Below are positions 7,746 to 17,331 of a DNA stretch of 64,000 nt, piece by piece. Under the pieces are notes generated by a model. That model worked only from the letters and a program-made list of their open reading frames with translations. It had not been told where the DNA came from and searched no databases. The position numbers and the translations under genes are program-made. This stretch comes from CAYVRJ01 sp964453645 (GTDB lineage: Bacteria > Bacillota > Clostridia > Christensenellales > JAWKQI01), in contig CAYVRJ010000002.1 in the NCBI GenBank assembly GCA_964453645.1, forward strand, positions 288,380-352,379, given 5' to 3'. Position 1 is the first letter of the stretch; every line of letters starts with the position of its first letter.

Positions 7746-8808
7746 CGTATATCCGCTCCACTCTGGGTTTAATGGCAGTGACAATTTCGTAGTTTATAGT
7801 ACTGGCCCTTTTTGCAAGCTCTTCGGCGGAAATCTCTTCCTGCCCTTGGCTTCCCAGTGCAACTACTTCGTCGAACAGTGTTACATCGGGAATATGGGTG
7901 ACATCCAACATGATTTGATCCATGCACACCCTGCCGATAATATTCGCACGCCTTCCCCTCACCAGCATTTCTGCACAATTGCTCAAGATACGAAAATAAC
8001 CGTCTCCATAACCCATGGGCACAGAGGCCACCAAAGTATCCCGCTTAGCAACAAACGTTCTGCCATAACTCACGCTCTGCCCTGCCACAATTTTTTTAAT
8101 CTGCACGATGTTTGCCCGCAAACTCATTACAGGCTTGAGTGCAGGATCCTTTATGTTACTTGGCGAAAGGCCGTACATGGCAATTCCCAGCCGCAGCATG
8201 TCCCCAAAAGCACCTTCCATAGATGCCGCACTGTTTGCACAGTGCACCATTGGTTGAAAGTCCTTGGATAGTGTAACATATTCTTTAAAATTTTTAATTT
8301 GTAACATTGTATAGTCTTTGTCACAGTCTGCCGATGCGAAATGCGTGAACAAACCCACAAACTGAATCTGTGGGTTGTTTTTCAAGATATCCAGCATGGC
8401 CATAAATTCATCTGTGCTGCATACGCCAATCCTGCCCATGCCACTGTCTATTTTAATGTGTATTTTGGCCTTTACATTTTCCTCTGCCAGCGCCCTTAAA
8501 ACATGAATGCTTTGAACACAAAACTCAAGGTTGTGCTCCAAACAAACCTTCACATCCCTAGGGGTAACTCCGCCCATAACCAGTATGGGCGCATGAACGC
8601 CAGCACAGCGCAGCTCAGCACCTTCACTGGGCCGAGCAACACTCAAGTAATCCACACCGGCATTCAAGGCAGCCTGCGCCACCCGAACACTTCCATGGCC
8701 GTACCCGTTGGCCTTCACCACCCCACAAATTTTCTTATTGGGGTTTCGTTCTCTGATGTATTTTATATTGTGCACAAGGGCATTGAGATCGATGACAGCA
8801 AAACACAT
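7729..8808 (-). CDS. alr: Alanine racemase
   Basis: PLP-dependent interconversion of L- and D-alanine for peptidoglycan. PLP lysine Lys32 sits in VVKANGYGHG; the second-domain residues around MYGLSP and CMDQIMLDVT, and the active-site tyrosine region SVSYGRTF, are present. 359 residues, normal length. ATG 8808 immediately follows the iorB stop codon with no spacer, so it is part of the same transcript. A second alr involved in spore germination cannot be excluded elsewhere in the genome. Confidence 0.94.
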   Translation of the reverse strand: MCFAVIDLNALVHNIKYIRERNPNKKICGVVKANGYGHGSVRVAQAALNAGVDYLSVARPSEGAELRCAGVHAPILVMGGVTPRDVKVCLEHNLEFCVQSIHVLRALAEENVKAKIHIKIDSGMGRIGVCSTDEFMAMLDILKNNPQIQFVGLFTHFASADCDKDYTMLQIKNFKEYVTLSKDFQPMVHCANSAASMEGAFGDMLRLGIAMYGLSPSNIKDPALKPVMSLRANIVQIKKIVAGQSVSYGRTFVAKRDTLVASVPMGYGDGYFRILSNCAEMLVRGRRANIIGRVCMDQIMLDVTHIPDVTLFDEVVALGSQGQEEISAEELAKRASTINYEIVTAIKPRVERIYVEGNA

Positions 8809-9378
8809 TTAAAAGTTGTATCCCCTATTAAATGCCTTTAAGTTAACGTCTAGCAACTTTTCGGGAATAGTAGACTGCAACGCACTTTCAAAGTGTTGTT
8901 TATCGATCCCCGTAGCTTTGGCCATAACCCCAAGCAACACAGTGTTTAACGCCTTTGCATTACCCGCTTCGTTTGCCAGTTGCAGGGCATCCACAAACAC
9001 AGCATCTTTTGAATGGGTGTGTATTGTTTCTTGAATCTGCTCCGGATATGCTGCCGCACCGGTGAGCACGGGTAAGGGCATAATCTTGCGCGCATTCACA
9101 AACAACTTCCCACCCTCTTTCAGATAGGGCAGTGCCCGCAGCGCTTCCAGCTCCTCAAATGCAACAATAATATCTGCACAACCCAGATCAATAATGGGAG
9201 AAAAAACTTTCTCACCGTATCTCACATGCGTCACAACACTTCCCCCCCGCTGTGCCATGCCGTGCACCTCAGATAACTTCACGTCGTAACCCAAAGACAG
9301 TGCCACGTTACCCAGCACACGAGAGGCCAGCAGTGTTCCTTGTCCACCCACGCCAATAATTAATATATTTTTCGTCAT
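8809..9378 (-). CDS. iorB: Indolepyruvate ferredoxin oxidoreductase, beta subunit
   Basis: Gamma/beta-type subunit of the arylpyruvate:ferredoxin oxidoreductase, which converts indolepyruvate, phenylpyruvate and related 2-oxoacids to aryl-acetyl-CoA with reduction of ferredoxin. The N-terminus IIGVGGQGTLLASRVLGNVA is the family signature, followed by EVHGMAQRGGSVVTHVRYG. 189 residues, normal. ATG 9378 has GGGGGAATAGAC upstream; 2 nt separate it from iorA. Pairs with iorA and the adjacent paaK. Confidence 0.95.
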   Translation of the reverse strand: MTKNILIIGVGGQGTLLASRVLGNVALSLGYDVKLSEVHGMAQRGGSVVTHVRYGEKVFSPIIDLGCADIIVAFEELEALRALPYLKEGGKLFVNARKIMPLPVLTGAAAYPEQIQETIHTHSKDAVFVDALQLANEAGNAKALNTVLLGVMAKATGIDKQHFESALQSTIPEKLLDVNLKAFNRGYNF

Positions 9379-9380
9379 GT

Positions 9381-11093
9381 CTATTCCCCCTCAATGGCAC
9401 CGAATGCACAAACTTTTTCGCATAACCCACACCCGTTGCACACAGAACCATCAATGGCAACGCAATCGCCAGAAACGCTGATAGCCGGGCACCCGAGTTT
9501 AATACAAACCTTACACTTCTTGCACTTGTCGTTGATTTTATAAGGCTTAGCCGTCTGCTTTTCCAGCAACACACAGGGGCGCCTAACGATCACCACTGAA
9601 ACAGCTTCCCTTTCCGTCTCTGCCTTTAAAACCTTCTCTAACTTTTTGAGATCAAAGGGATCCACCACTTCAACGTGTTTTACTCCGCAGGCGTGGCAAA
9701 TCTCTTCTAGTTTAATGGCATTGGTGGGTTCACCCTTTGCGTTTTTACCCGTTCCGGCGTGATGCTGATGCCCTGTCATACCCGTTGTAGAATTGTCTAA
9801 AATTAGAAGTGTGCCGTATTGGCCGTTATATACCAAATCAATCAGCCCAGTGATACCCGAGTGCAGGAAAGTTGAATCCCCAATCACACCCACCACTTTT
9901 TTCTCTTTACCCAGCACACGCTCCATGCCAAGAGCCATACCCACCGATGCACCCATACACAGGCACGCATCAATTCCCGACAAGGGAGGCAGTGCGCCCA
10001 GCGTGTAACAGCCGATATCCCCCATTGCCGTCAGTTTCAACTTGTTTGTAACATAATACAATCCCCTGTGGGGGCATCCGGGACACATCACCGGCGGACG
10101 GTTGGGTAAGTCCAGGGGCTGTATACTGCTTACAGTTTCACCCAGAATGGCTTTTTTAATCTTATTCACAGAGTATTCGCCCTGCAAACTAAATATCTCT
10201 TTGCCAATGACTTGAATACCCATGGCTTTGATTTGATTTTCAAAGAAGGGTTCCAATTCTTCACAAATGTACAACGTATCTACATTTTTTGCGAATTCCG
10301 CAAACATCTCTTTTGGAATGGGATACACCATGCCCAGTTTTAACACCGATGCATTGGGCAACGCTTCCTTTACATAATTATAAACCGTTCCGGCACACAC
10401 AACTCCAATGGATTTGTCCGCATATTCAATTGTATTGATGTCTAGGGTTTTTGCGTATTGATTGAGTTCGTCCATTCTCTTCTCAACTTCAATATGCCGT
10501 TTAATAGCCATAGCTGGCATCATCACGTATTTACCCATATTCTTCTCATATGGCTTTAACGTTATCTCCTGTCGATCGGCTGTCTCCACAATACTTTGGG
10601 AATGAGAGACTCTGGTCTGGGTGCGCAACAGTACCGGAGTATCGAACTTTTCGGACAGTTCAAATGCAAGTTTGGTAAACTCCTTTGCCTCTTGGCTATC
10701 TGCCGGTTCCAGCATGGGCACATGGGCACTTCTCGCATAAAATCTGGAGTCTTGCTCGTTTTGAGATGAGTGCATTCCCGGGTCGTCCGCAACGACGATC
10801 ACCAGCCCTCCGTTCACCCCCGTGTATGCAGCGGTGAACAGCGGGTCTGCTGCAACGTTTAATCCAACGTGTTTCATGCAGCAAAGGGCTCTGCCCCCCG
10901 CCAGACTTCCGCCATACGCAACTTCCAGCGCCACCTTTTCGTTGGTGGACCACTGGGTCTTTACTTCTTCATATTTAGATAAATACTCTGTTATTTCGGT
11001 AGAGGGTGTTCCCGGATATGCCGTGCCCAGCACTGCTCCCGCCTCAAATGCTCCCCGGGCAATCGCTTCGTTGCCCAACATTAGTTTTTTCAT
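9381..11093 (-). CDS. iorA: Indolepyruvate ferredoxin oxidoreductase, alpha subunit
   Basis: Catalytic thiamine-diphosphate subunit of the oxygen-sensitive arylpyruvate:ferredoxin oxidoreductase. N-terminal pyrimidine-binding half starts GNEAIARGAFEAG with GTAYPGTPSTEI; the ThDP/Mg-binding half has MGDIGCYTLGALPP and IGDSTFLHSG; the C-terminus has two ferredoxin motifs (CKKCKVCIKLGCP and CNGCGLCEKVC). ATG 11093 is chosen for the GGGGAAATTC spacing; an in-frame start 5 codons upstream lies too close to any site. 570 residues, near the family norm. Downstream of paaK by 16 nt. In the fermentative direction it degrades aromatic amino acids; the reverse direction would make them from arylacetates. 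Confidence 0.95.
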   Translation of the reverse strand: MKKLMLGNEAIARGAFEAGAVLGTAYPGTPSTEITEYLSKYEEVKTQWSTNEKVALEVAYGGSLAGGRALCCMKHVGLNVAADPLFTAAYTGVNGGLVIVVADDPGMHSSQNEQDSRFYARSAHVPMLEPADSQEAKEFTKLAFELSEKFDTPVLLRTQTRVSHSQSIVETADRQEITLKPYEKNMGKYVMMPAMAIKRHIEVEKRMDELNQYAKTLDINTIEYADKSIGVVCAGTVYNYVKEALPNASVLKLGMVYPIPKEMFAEFAKNVDTLYICEELEPFFENQIKAMGIQVIGKEIFSLQGEYSVNKIKKAILGETVSSIQPLDLPNRPPVMCPGCPHRGLYYVTNKLKLTAMGDIGCYTLGALPPLSGIDACLCMGASVGMALGMERVLGKEKKVVGVIGDSTFLHSGITGLIDLVYNGQYGTLLILDNSTTGMTGHQHHAGTGKNAKGEPTNAIKLEEICHACGVKHVEVVDPFDLKKLEKVLKAETEREAVSVVIVRRPCVLLEKQTAKPYKINDKCKKCKVCIKLGCPAISVSGDCVAIDGSVCNGCGLCEKVCAFGAIEGE

Positions 11094-11109
11094 GAATTTC
11101 CCCTTCATT

Positions 11110-12408
11110 TCAGTCTTTCCTAAGATCAGTCACACGCTTTGCCTTGCCCTCAAACCGTTTTAAAGTTTCGGGCGCAACCAGCGTGATTTTCGCATCAATA
11201 GCCAAGACTGTGTGTAAGTCTTTGGCAATGCGCTTTTGTAGGTTTGTCAGATCGGCATAGCGGTTTAACACCTTTTCATCGATGAGTTCCACTTTCACCT
11301 CTATCCGATCCAAATAATTTTCTCTGGTTACAATAATTTCATAGTTGGGCCCAATGCCCTGCTGGGACAGCAGTACACCTTCTATTTGTGTGGGGAATAC
11401 ATTCACTCCCCGAATGATTAACATATCGTCGGTTCTGCCCTGTATTTTTGTCATCCGCTCGGACGTTCTGCCGCACTTGCACGGCGCAACAATGAGAGAT
11501 GTAATGTCTTTTGTGCGATAGCGCAGCACGGGCATGGCCTCTTTTGATAGAGATGTTATGACCATCTCCCCCACTTCACCCTCGGGTAATACTTCTCCCG
11601 TATCGGGATCGATAATTTCGGAAATAAAGTGATCGGATGCAATGTGCATACCCTGTTTTTCCAAACATTCCCCCGAGAATCCAGGGCCAATCACTTCGGA
11701 CAACCCATAGTTCTCGGTTGCCTGTATATCAAACTTTTGCTCAATGAGCCTTCTCATTTCATCTGTGGAGCCTTCTCCCCCAAACAGGCCGAATTTTAAC
11801 GGGAGTTTTTTGGGATCTAGTCCCATTTTTTCGGCTGTTTCAGCCATATACATGGCGTATGAAGGGGTGCATACCAGGGCAGTGGTAGAAAAGTCCTGCA
11901 TTATGTTTAATTGTCTCTCGGTGTTTCCCGAAGAAATGGGGATGACCGTTGCCCCGATTCGCTCCATGCCGTAGTGCAGGCCAAACGCCCCGGTGAACAG
12001 CGAGTAGCCAAAGGATATCTGTGCGATATCACCACTATCCACCCCGGCAGCGCAAATCATGCGGGCACAACACTCTGCCCACATTTCAATATCGTTTTTG
12101 GTGTATCCAACAACTGTTGGTTTTCCCGTGGTACCCGAACTTGCGTGTACGCGCACCACGTCTTTCATGGGGCGTGCAAAGAAATTGAATGGGTAATTTT
12201 CCCTCAAATCATCTTTAACCGTAAAGGGTACCAATGCCAAATCCTTTAATGTCTTGATGTGGGACGGCTTTAAACCAATCTCGTCAAACTTCTTTTTGTA
12301 GTGCCCAACGTTTTCATAACAGTATGCAACCGTCGTTTGTAACTTTTTTAGCTGAAGTGCCCGAACCTCTTGCAGGGGCATGGTTTCAGCTTCTCTATTC
12401 CATATCAT
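11110..12408 (-). CDS. paaK: Phenylacetate-CoA ligase
   Basis: AMP-forming CoA ligase for phenylacetate and related arylacetates. Adenylation motif HASSGTTGKPTVVGYT (about residues 90-105), YGLSEVIGPG, RYRTKDIT and the C-terminal hinge MLIIRGVNVFPTQIEG mark the PaaK family. 432 residues, normal. It precedes iorA/iorB, a pairing common in anaerobes that interconvert arylpyruvates, aryl-acetyl-CoA and arylacetates. It starts 34 nt after the fabF stop; the gap is AT-rich but I see no convincing -35. Confidence 0.94.
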   Translation of the reverse strand: MIWNREAETMPLQEVRALQLKKLQTTVAYCYENVGHYKKKFDEIGLKPSHIKTLKDLALVPFTVKDDLRENYPFNFFARPMKDVVRVHASSGTTGKPTVVGYTKNDIEMWAECCARMICAAGVDSGDIAQISFGYSLFTGAFGLHYGMERIGATVIPISSGNTERQLNIMQDFSTTALVCTPSYAMYMAETAEKMGLDPKKLPLKFGLFGGEGSTDEMRRLIEQKFDIQATENYGLSEVIGPGFSGECLEKQGMHIASDHFISEIIDPDTGEVLPEGEVGEMVITSLSKEAMPVLRYRTKDITSLIVAPCKCGRTSERMTKIQGRTDDMLIIRGVNVFPTQIEGVLLSQQGIGPNYEIIVTRENYLDRIEVKVELIDEKVLNRYADLTNLQKRIAKDLHTVLAIDAKITLVAPETLKRFEGKAKRVTDLRKD

Positions 12409-12442
12409 CGTCTCTCACCCATTCAATTCTTTACTTTATAAA

Positions 12443-13672
12443 TTATAATTTTTTAAATAATAATGCCGCATTTTGTCCGCCAAAACCAAATGAATTGCTC
12501 ATGGCAGCTCGAATCTTTTTCTGACGCCCCTTCTCCAAAACGTAATCTAAGGTACATTCCGGGTCGAGGTTCTTGGTTGCAATAGTGGGTGGTGCGTAGT
12601 CGTCGCAAACTGCTTTGGCTGTAATAATCGCTTCCAGTGCACCGGCAGCGCCCATGAGATGACCTGTCATGGATTTTGTACTGCTCACCAACAGATGCTC
12701 CGCATGGTCTTTAAACAGTTTTTTAATGGCGTTGGTCTCGTTAACATCGTTGAGAGGTGTTGATGTGCCGTGAGCGTTGATATAATCCACTTCGGTGCTC
12801 ATAATCCCCGCCTCACCGATAGCAAGACCCATGGCATCCACCGATCCTCTGCACTCGGGGTGGGGAGATGTGATGTGGTATGCGTCGCAGGTCTGCCCGT
12901 ATCCGGCAATTTCACAATATATCTTTGCACCCCGGGCGATGGCGCTCTCCATGTCCTCCAAAACGATATACGCTGCACCTTCCCCCATGACAAATCCGTC
13001 TCGATCCCGATCAAAGGGACGGCAAGCGGTCTTGTGATCAGGGTTCACTGACAGCGCCTGAATCTTTGCAAAACCTGCAATAGACAGGGGTTCCAGTGCG
13101 GCTTCCGCTCCTCCAGCAACAGCCGCCAATGCCCTGCCGTTTTTAATGAGGGTGTATGCGTTGCCAATTGCATCTGCTCCCGAGGAACACGCCGTGGTGA
13201 TGGCATAAGAAGGGCCATAAAAGCCGTATTTAATGGAGATCATACCTGCTGCCAAATTCATGATGGATTTGGGAACAAAATAGGGAGATACGGATCTCAA
13301 ACCCTTGTTTATGGACTGCTCGTGTTCGGAAATGATGGTGGAAATACCGCCGATACCCACCCCCGAAACAACGGCAATGCTGTTTGGGTTGTAACCACTG
13401 TCTAAAAGCTTAGCATCGTCCACCGCCTGTGTCGCTGCGATAATATTAAAAATGCCGTATCTGTCCAGGCGCTTTGCTTCCCGCTTGTTTAAATAGGCTT
13501 CGGTATCGAATTCTTCGCACTCGGCGCAAGCATATACGCCCAACTCCTGAGCGTTGAACCGAGTGGGATAATTGATCCCACTGACACCGTTGCAAATATT
13601 TTCCCAAGCAGAAACCACACTGCTGCCCACAGGACAAACAGTGCCCATACCCGTTATGACGACTCTCCTCAT
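12443..13672 (-). CDS. fabF: Beta-ketoacyl-ACP synthase II
   Basis: Condensing enzyme of fatty-acid elongation, using malonyl-ACP. Catalytic triad Cys-His-His is visible in AITTACSSGADAIG, INAHGTSTPLND and STKSMTGHLMGAAGAL. 409 residues, normal for FabF. ATG 13672 overlaps the acpP stop by 4 nt (ATGA). It closes a short lipid block accD-accA-acpP-fabF; fabD, fabG, fabH, fabZ and accBC are not in this window. Confidence 0.95.
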   Translation of the reverse strand: MRRVVITGMGTVCPVGSSVVSAWENICNGVSGINYPTRFNAQELGVYACAECEEFDTEAYLNKREAKRLDRYGIFNIIAATQAVDDAKLLDSGYNPNSIAVVSGVGIGGISTIISEHEQSINKGLRSVSPYFVPKSIMNLAAGMISIKYGFYGPSYAITTACSSGADAIGNAYTLIKNGRALAAVAGGAEAALEPLSIAGFAKIQALSVNPDHKTACRPFDRDRDGFVMGEGAAYIVLEDMESAIARGAKIYCEIAGYGQTCDAYHITSPHPECRGSVDAMGLAIGEAGIMSTEVDYINAHGTSTPLNDVNETNAIKKLFKDHAEHLLVSSTKSMTGHLMGAAGALEAIITAKAVCDDYAPPTIATKNLDPECTLDYVLEKGRQKKIRAAMSNSFGFGGQNAALLFKKL

Positions 13673-13908
13673 TTGGCCTCACCGATAAAATCCAGAAGAT
13701 CGCCCACAGTTTTTATGTTGAGCAATTCTTCATTGGGAATGGAAATATCAAACTCATTTTCAAGTTCAACGGTGAGTTCCATCATTTCGAGGGAATCCAC
13801 GCCTAAATCATCGATAAAGCTCTTGTCTCTCGAAAGCTCTTCAACTTCCTTATCCAAACTTTCCGCCAATAGGTTTAATACTTTTTCTTCCATGATGTTG
13901 TACGGCAT
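13669..13908 (-). CDS. acpP: Acyl carrier protein
   Basis: 79-residue acidic carrier of fatty-acyl intermediates, modified by 4'-phosphopantetheine on the serine of LGVDSLEMMEL. Start ATG 13908 is preferred: AAAGGAAAC lies 9 nt upstream, and a longer reading to 13974 would overlap accA by 47 nt and add an atypical tail. Coupled to fabF by a 4-nt overlap and 19 nt after accA. Confidence 0.93.
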   Translation of the reverse strand: MPYNIMEEKVLNLLAESLDKEVEELSRDKSFIDDLGVDSLEMMELTVELENEFDISIPNEELLNIKTVGDLLDFIGEAK

Positions 13909-13927
13909 AACGCCGTTTCCTTTCATT

Positions 13928-14737
13928 TTATTCAGTAAACTCCTGTCTTCCGATGGAGTAATACTTATCTTCACGTTTGGCCAACAGCTTTCTTTCCGAT
14001 AGCTTTGACAAAAGCGTTAGACTCACATAAAATTTACGTTTGAGCACAGAACACACGCTTTGCATATTCTTGCGGCTAAACCCCTGAGGTTCGGCAATAA
14101 TTTCGTCCACGATATTAAGTCCATATAAGTCCTGTGCAGTTAATTTTAAACACTGGGCTGCATATTCGGCTTTCTTGGCATCCTTAAAGAGGATGGATGC
14201 CGCACCCTCGGGAGATATGATGGAAAACACTGAATTTTGCATCATATAGAGCTTGTCGCATATGGAGAGCGCCAGTGCACCTCCGCTGCCCCCTTCGCCG
14301 ATCACCAGCGAAACGATGGGCACTTTTACTTGGGGCAGTTTTAATAAATTATCCGCAATGGCTCCCGATTGGCAGTGCTGTTCCGCCAGCACCCCGCAAA
14401 AGGCTCCCGGCGTATCCACAATACACACCACCGGACGCATAAACTTTTCGGCCTGCAAAATCAGCCGAAGGGCTTTGCGATAACCCTCGGGGTGGCACAT
14501 GCCAAAGTTCCTCCACCCCCGCTCTTCGGTATCCCTGCCCTTTTGTTGGGCAATGACTGTGACGGGCATGTCGTAGAGCATGGCAATTCCGCCAATAATG
14601 GCTCTGTCATCTCCCGTCCTTCTATCTCCGTGCAGTTCGATAAACCCATCGAACAGCGTTGAGATATAGTCCGTGGCCACAGGACGGGCGTTGTCCCGGG
14701 CTAATTTTACCTGTTCCCATGCACTTACCGCATTCAT
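13928..14737 (-). CDS. accA: Acetyl-CoA carboxylase carboxyltransferase subunit alpha
   Basis: Alpha half of the carboxyltransferase that makes malonyl-CoA. The crotonase-like core is seen in FIELHGDRRTGDDRAIIGG and VCIVDTPGAFCG, and in LVIGEGGSGGALALS. At 269 residues it is shorter than the about 315 of E. coli; the usual helical N-terminal extension is absent, as in some Firmicutes. ATG 14737 overlaps accD's stop (ATGA) and has GGGGGTATCACA in front. Confidence 0.94.
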   Translation of the reverse strand: MNAVSAWEQVKLARDNARPVATDYISTLFDGFIELHGDRRTGDDRAIIGGIAMLYDMPVTVIAQQKGRDTEERGWRNFGMCHPEGYRKALRLILQAEKFMRPVVCIVDTPGAFCGVLAEQHCQSGAIADNLLKLPQVKVPIVSLVIGEGGSGGALALSICDKLYMMQNSVFSIISPEGAASILFKDAKKAEYAAQCLKLTAQDLYGLNIVDEIIAEPQGFSRKNMQSVCSVLKRKFYVSLTLLSKLSERKLLAKREDKYYSIGRQEFTE

Positions 14738-15666
14738 TGTGATACCCCCAAGCGAAACGTTCGTTTATCCTTCTTGGAGTGGACGAATAAGAGATCGGAA
14801 AGTATTTCCCTCAGCTTTTTTCGCTCCACAATTGCATCAATATGTCCGTATTCCCGACAGAACTCTGCCGTTTGAAAACTTTCGGGTAACGTTTGGTTGA
14901 TGGTTCCCTCGATCACTCTTTTTCCCGCAAAACCGATGGTGGCCTTAGGTTCCGCCAAAATAATGTCCCCCTGCATTGCAAAGGAGGCGGATACCCCCCC
15001 GGTGGTGGGATGGGTGAGCACACTGATGTACAATAGTCCGTGTCGCGAGTGTTTGGAAACTGCAAAGCTAACTCTGGCCATCTGCATGAGAGAGATAATA
15101 CCCTCCTGCATTCTAGCCCCCCCCGATGCACAAAAGACGATTACGGGCAGAGAATACCCCATTGCGTACTCAAACAACAAAACCAACTTTTCGCCCACCA
15201 CGCTGCCCATAGAACCCATGATGAAATGGGAGTCCATTACGGCGATGCAACACTTCTGGGCATTAACCTTTGCTGTGCCCATGACTAAGGCTTCGTTGTT
15301 GCCCGTTTGCTTCACTGCCTTTTCCAGTTTGTCATCGTAATCGGGGAATTCTAACAAGTTTTTGCTCTTCATTCCCCCCAGCAGTTCCCTAAAACTGCCC
15401 GTATCCACAATGAGGGCTATTCTGTCCCGAGGTTTTAACCGCAAGTACTGCCCACACGACAAGCAAACCCCATACCCCTGTGCAAACTGGAGGGACGTGA
15501 CCTCACTTCCACACTTTTCACAGGTATAGCTAGAAAATTTTGCAGTTTGCTCAATTTTCCTTCGCTTGCGGCGAACTCTTGCATAAACGTGAATCAGTCT
15601 ACGGGATGTCTTTAACGTTCGATACTTGATCGCCTTGGTGACCTTAGACAGTCTGCCCTTATTCAT
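14734..15666 (-). CDS. accD: Acetyl-CoA carboxylase carboxyltransferase subunit beta
   Basis: Beta half of the carboxyltransferase. A zinc ribbon is visible near residues 50-75 (CEKCGSE...GVCLSCGQY, two CxxC pairs), followed by the crotonase core with VFCASGGARMQEG and HPTTGGVSASFAM. The N-terminal about 45 residues are very basic (VRRKRRKIEQ), longer than in many AccD proteins; 310 residues in all. Starts at ATG 15666, overlapping aroQ's stop (ATGA). Confidence 0.94.
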   Translation of the reverse strand: MNKGRLSKVTKAIKYRTLKTSRRLIHVYARVRRKRRKIEQTAKFSSYTCEKCGSEVTSLQFAQGYGVCLSCGQYLRLKPRDRIALIVDTGSFRELLGGMKSKNLLEFPDYDDKLEKAVKQTGNNEALVMGTAKVNAQKCCIAVMDSHFIMGSMGSVVGEKLVLLFEYAMGYSLPVIVFCASGGARMQEGIISLMQMARVSFAVSKHSRHGLLYISVLTHPTTGGVSASFAMQGDIILAEPKATIGFAGKRVIEGTINQTLPESFQTAEFCREYGHIDAIVERKKLREILSDLLFVHSKKDKRTFRLGVSQ

Positions 15667-16091
15667 ATCATTTCAGCTAAAGCATCTATTGCCATCGTAT
15701 AGCCCGTAAAGTTCAGTCCCGCAATAACGCCTATACACCCTCTCGCTGTAATAGATTCGTGTCTCAATTCTTCCCTTGCAAAAATGTTGGTGAGGTGTAC
15801 CTCAATGGTGGGAATTCTCACCGCCAACAGAGCATCTAAAATGGCAACGCTGGTGTGCGTGTACCCACCGGGGTTGATAATAATTCCGTCACAGTTGTTG
15901 TATGCCCTGTGAATGGCATCAATAATCTCTCCCTCAATGTTGCTGTTAAAAAACTCAACGTCCACTTTTCTCGCTTGCGCATGGATCTTGCACAACTCGA
16001 TTAAATCGTTGAGCGTCCTGTTGCCATACTTGTTTACTTCCCGAACGCCCAGCATGTTCAAGTTTGCACCGTTAATGATGAGAAGTTTCAT
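15663..16091 (-). CDS. aroQ: 3-dehydroquinate dehydratase, type II
   Basis: Third step of the shikimate pathway. Motifs of the small dodecameric type II enzyme: INGANLNMLGVRE, catalytic Tyr22, NPGGYTHTSVAI and EVHLTNIFAREELRHES. 142 residues, normal. Overlaps the end of aroK by 20 nt and accD by 4 nt, so the shikimate and lipid genes are physically coupled. Confidence 0.95.
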   Translation of the reverse strand: MKLLIINGANLNMLGVREVNKYGNRTLNDLIELCKIHAQARKVDVEFFNSNIEGEIIDAIHRAYNNCDGIIINPGGYTHTSVAILDALLAVRIPTIEVHLTNIFAREELRHESITARGCIGVIAGLNFTGYTMAIDALAEMI

Positions 16092-16563
16092 AGATCACCT
16101 CATATAAATTCTCCGCTGCTGTATGTATATCATCGAAGTCGTTTAAAAAAACCAAGTGGGCATACCCTTCGTATAACTTTTTTCGCCTTTCAAACAGTTC
16201 TTCCAAACTATTTGTTTTCAGCATAGGCCGTCCATCCGTATCTGTGATTTTTTGAATAGCACGCTTCAAGTAGACAACAAATCCTTTGAGAAGGTGTTCC
16301 ATGTTTTTTTCAACAGTGACAACCCCTCCACCGGTAGATACAACAGCTTCTTTTGTTAAATTGAGCGAAGTAATAATCTCCGTTTCACATTTTCTAAAAT
16401 GATCTTCCCCCAACTGAAATAGTTCTTCAATTGGTCCGTACTTCTTTACGATCAGTTCATCGGTATCGATAAAAACACAATTTCGCTTTTGTGCCAGCAT
16501 TTTTCCCAAAGTAGACTTGCCGCACCCGCTCATACCTATGAGCACAATGCAACCTTTATGCAT
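16072..16563 (-). CDS. aroK: Shikimate kinase
   Basis: Phosphorylates shikimate with ATP. Walker A GMSGCGKST (residues 10-18), the DTDELI magnesium motif and the STGGGVVT shikimate-binding motif are visible; the lid RKKLYEGYA follows. 163 residues, normal. Starts at ATG 16563 and overlaps the aroE end by 8 nt. Confidence 0.94.
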   Translation of the reverse strand: MHKGCIVLIGMSGCGKSTLGKMLAQKRNCVFIDTDELIVKKYGPIEELFQLGEDHFRKCETEIITSLNLTKEAVVSTGGGVVTVEKNMEHLLKGFVVYLKRAIQKITDTDGRPMLKTNSLEELFERRKKLYEGYAHLVFLNDFDDIHTAAENLYEVIYETSHH

Positions 16564-17305
16564 AAATTTCTTTCCTTACTTCGTCGGCAATGGTTTTGGC
16601 AATGTGATCCAAGCTTTGCCCCTGCCATAATTCATGAGCGTATATGGCTTGATAAATCAGCATCGTCAGGCCGTTGTCCACGGTTTTTCCCAATTCCTTT
16701 GCCTTTTTTAAAAAGATCGTTTCATAAGGATTGTATATTAAATCTAAACACACGTCAAATCTTTTTATGTATGTGTCAGAAATTGGACATGCTTCCTCAT
16801 TGGGATACATGCCAACAGGCGTTGCGTTTACCAATATATCCCCCGTCATCTCTTCATCAAAAGGTAGACTCCGGGATATATACGAAACCTCTGTTTCCTT
16901 TTGTAAAAAAGCATAGGCACAGGCCTTCGCCGCACCGCCGGTGCCAATAATATAGGCTTTTTTCCCTTGAATGTTCACACCCAACTCATAGAATGTTTTT
17001 AAAAAACCGAGATAATCCGTGTTATACGCCATGCCACTGTTTGCACATACTGTGTTGGCAGCCCCAATCTCTAAAACGGTATTGGACACATTTAAATACT
17101 TTAGGGGCAACCCTTTGTAAGGGATGGTAATATTAAAACCATCGTATTTTTTGTATTCACCCGATGTAAAAAAGGATTCTGCTTGGCGTTCATCCAAGGG
17201 GAGCAGATCATAGGTTCCATGAATTCCAGAATGTTTTAAAATGATTTGGTGAATCAACGGTGACTTAGAATGAGAGAGTTTGTTCCCCAATAGTGCTAAT
17301 TTCAT
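16556..17305 (-). CDS. aroE: Shikimate dehydrogenase (NADP+)
   Basis: Reduces 3-dehydroshikimate to shikimate. Substrate motif GNKLSHSKSPLIHQ near the N-terminus, catalytic Lys in NITIPYKG, NTDYLGF, and NADP fold GTGGAAKACAYA. 249 residues, slightly shorter than average. ATG 17305 is preferred over the TTG just before it because GGAG lies 7 nt upstream. The nucleotide-binding loop is otherwise intact. Confidence 0.94.
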   Translation of the reverse strand: MKLALLGNKLSHSKSPLIHQIILKHSGIHGTYDLLPLDERQAESFFTSGEYKKYDGFNITIPYKGLPLKYLNVSNTVLEIGAANTVCANSGMAYNTDYLGFLKTFYELGVNIQGKKAYIIGTGGAAKACAYAFLQKETEVSYISRSLPFDEEMTGDILVNATPVGMYPNEEACPISDTYIKRFDVCLDLIYNPYETIFLKKAKELGKTVDNGLTMLIYQAIYAHELWQGQSLDHIAKTIADEVRKEIYA

Positions 17306-17331
17306 CAATTTTCTCCACTTGTTTGGTTTCG

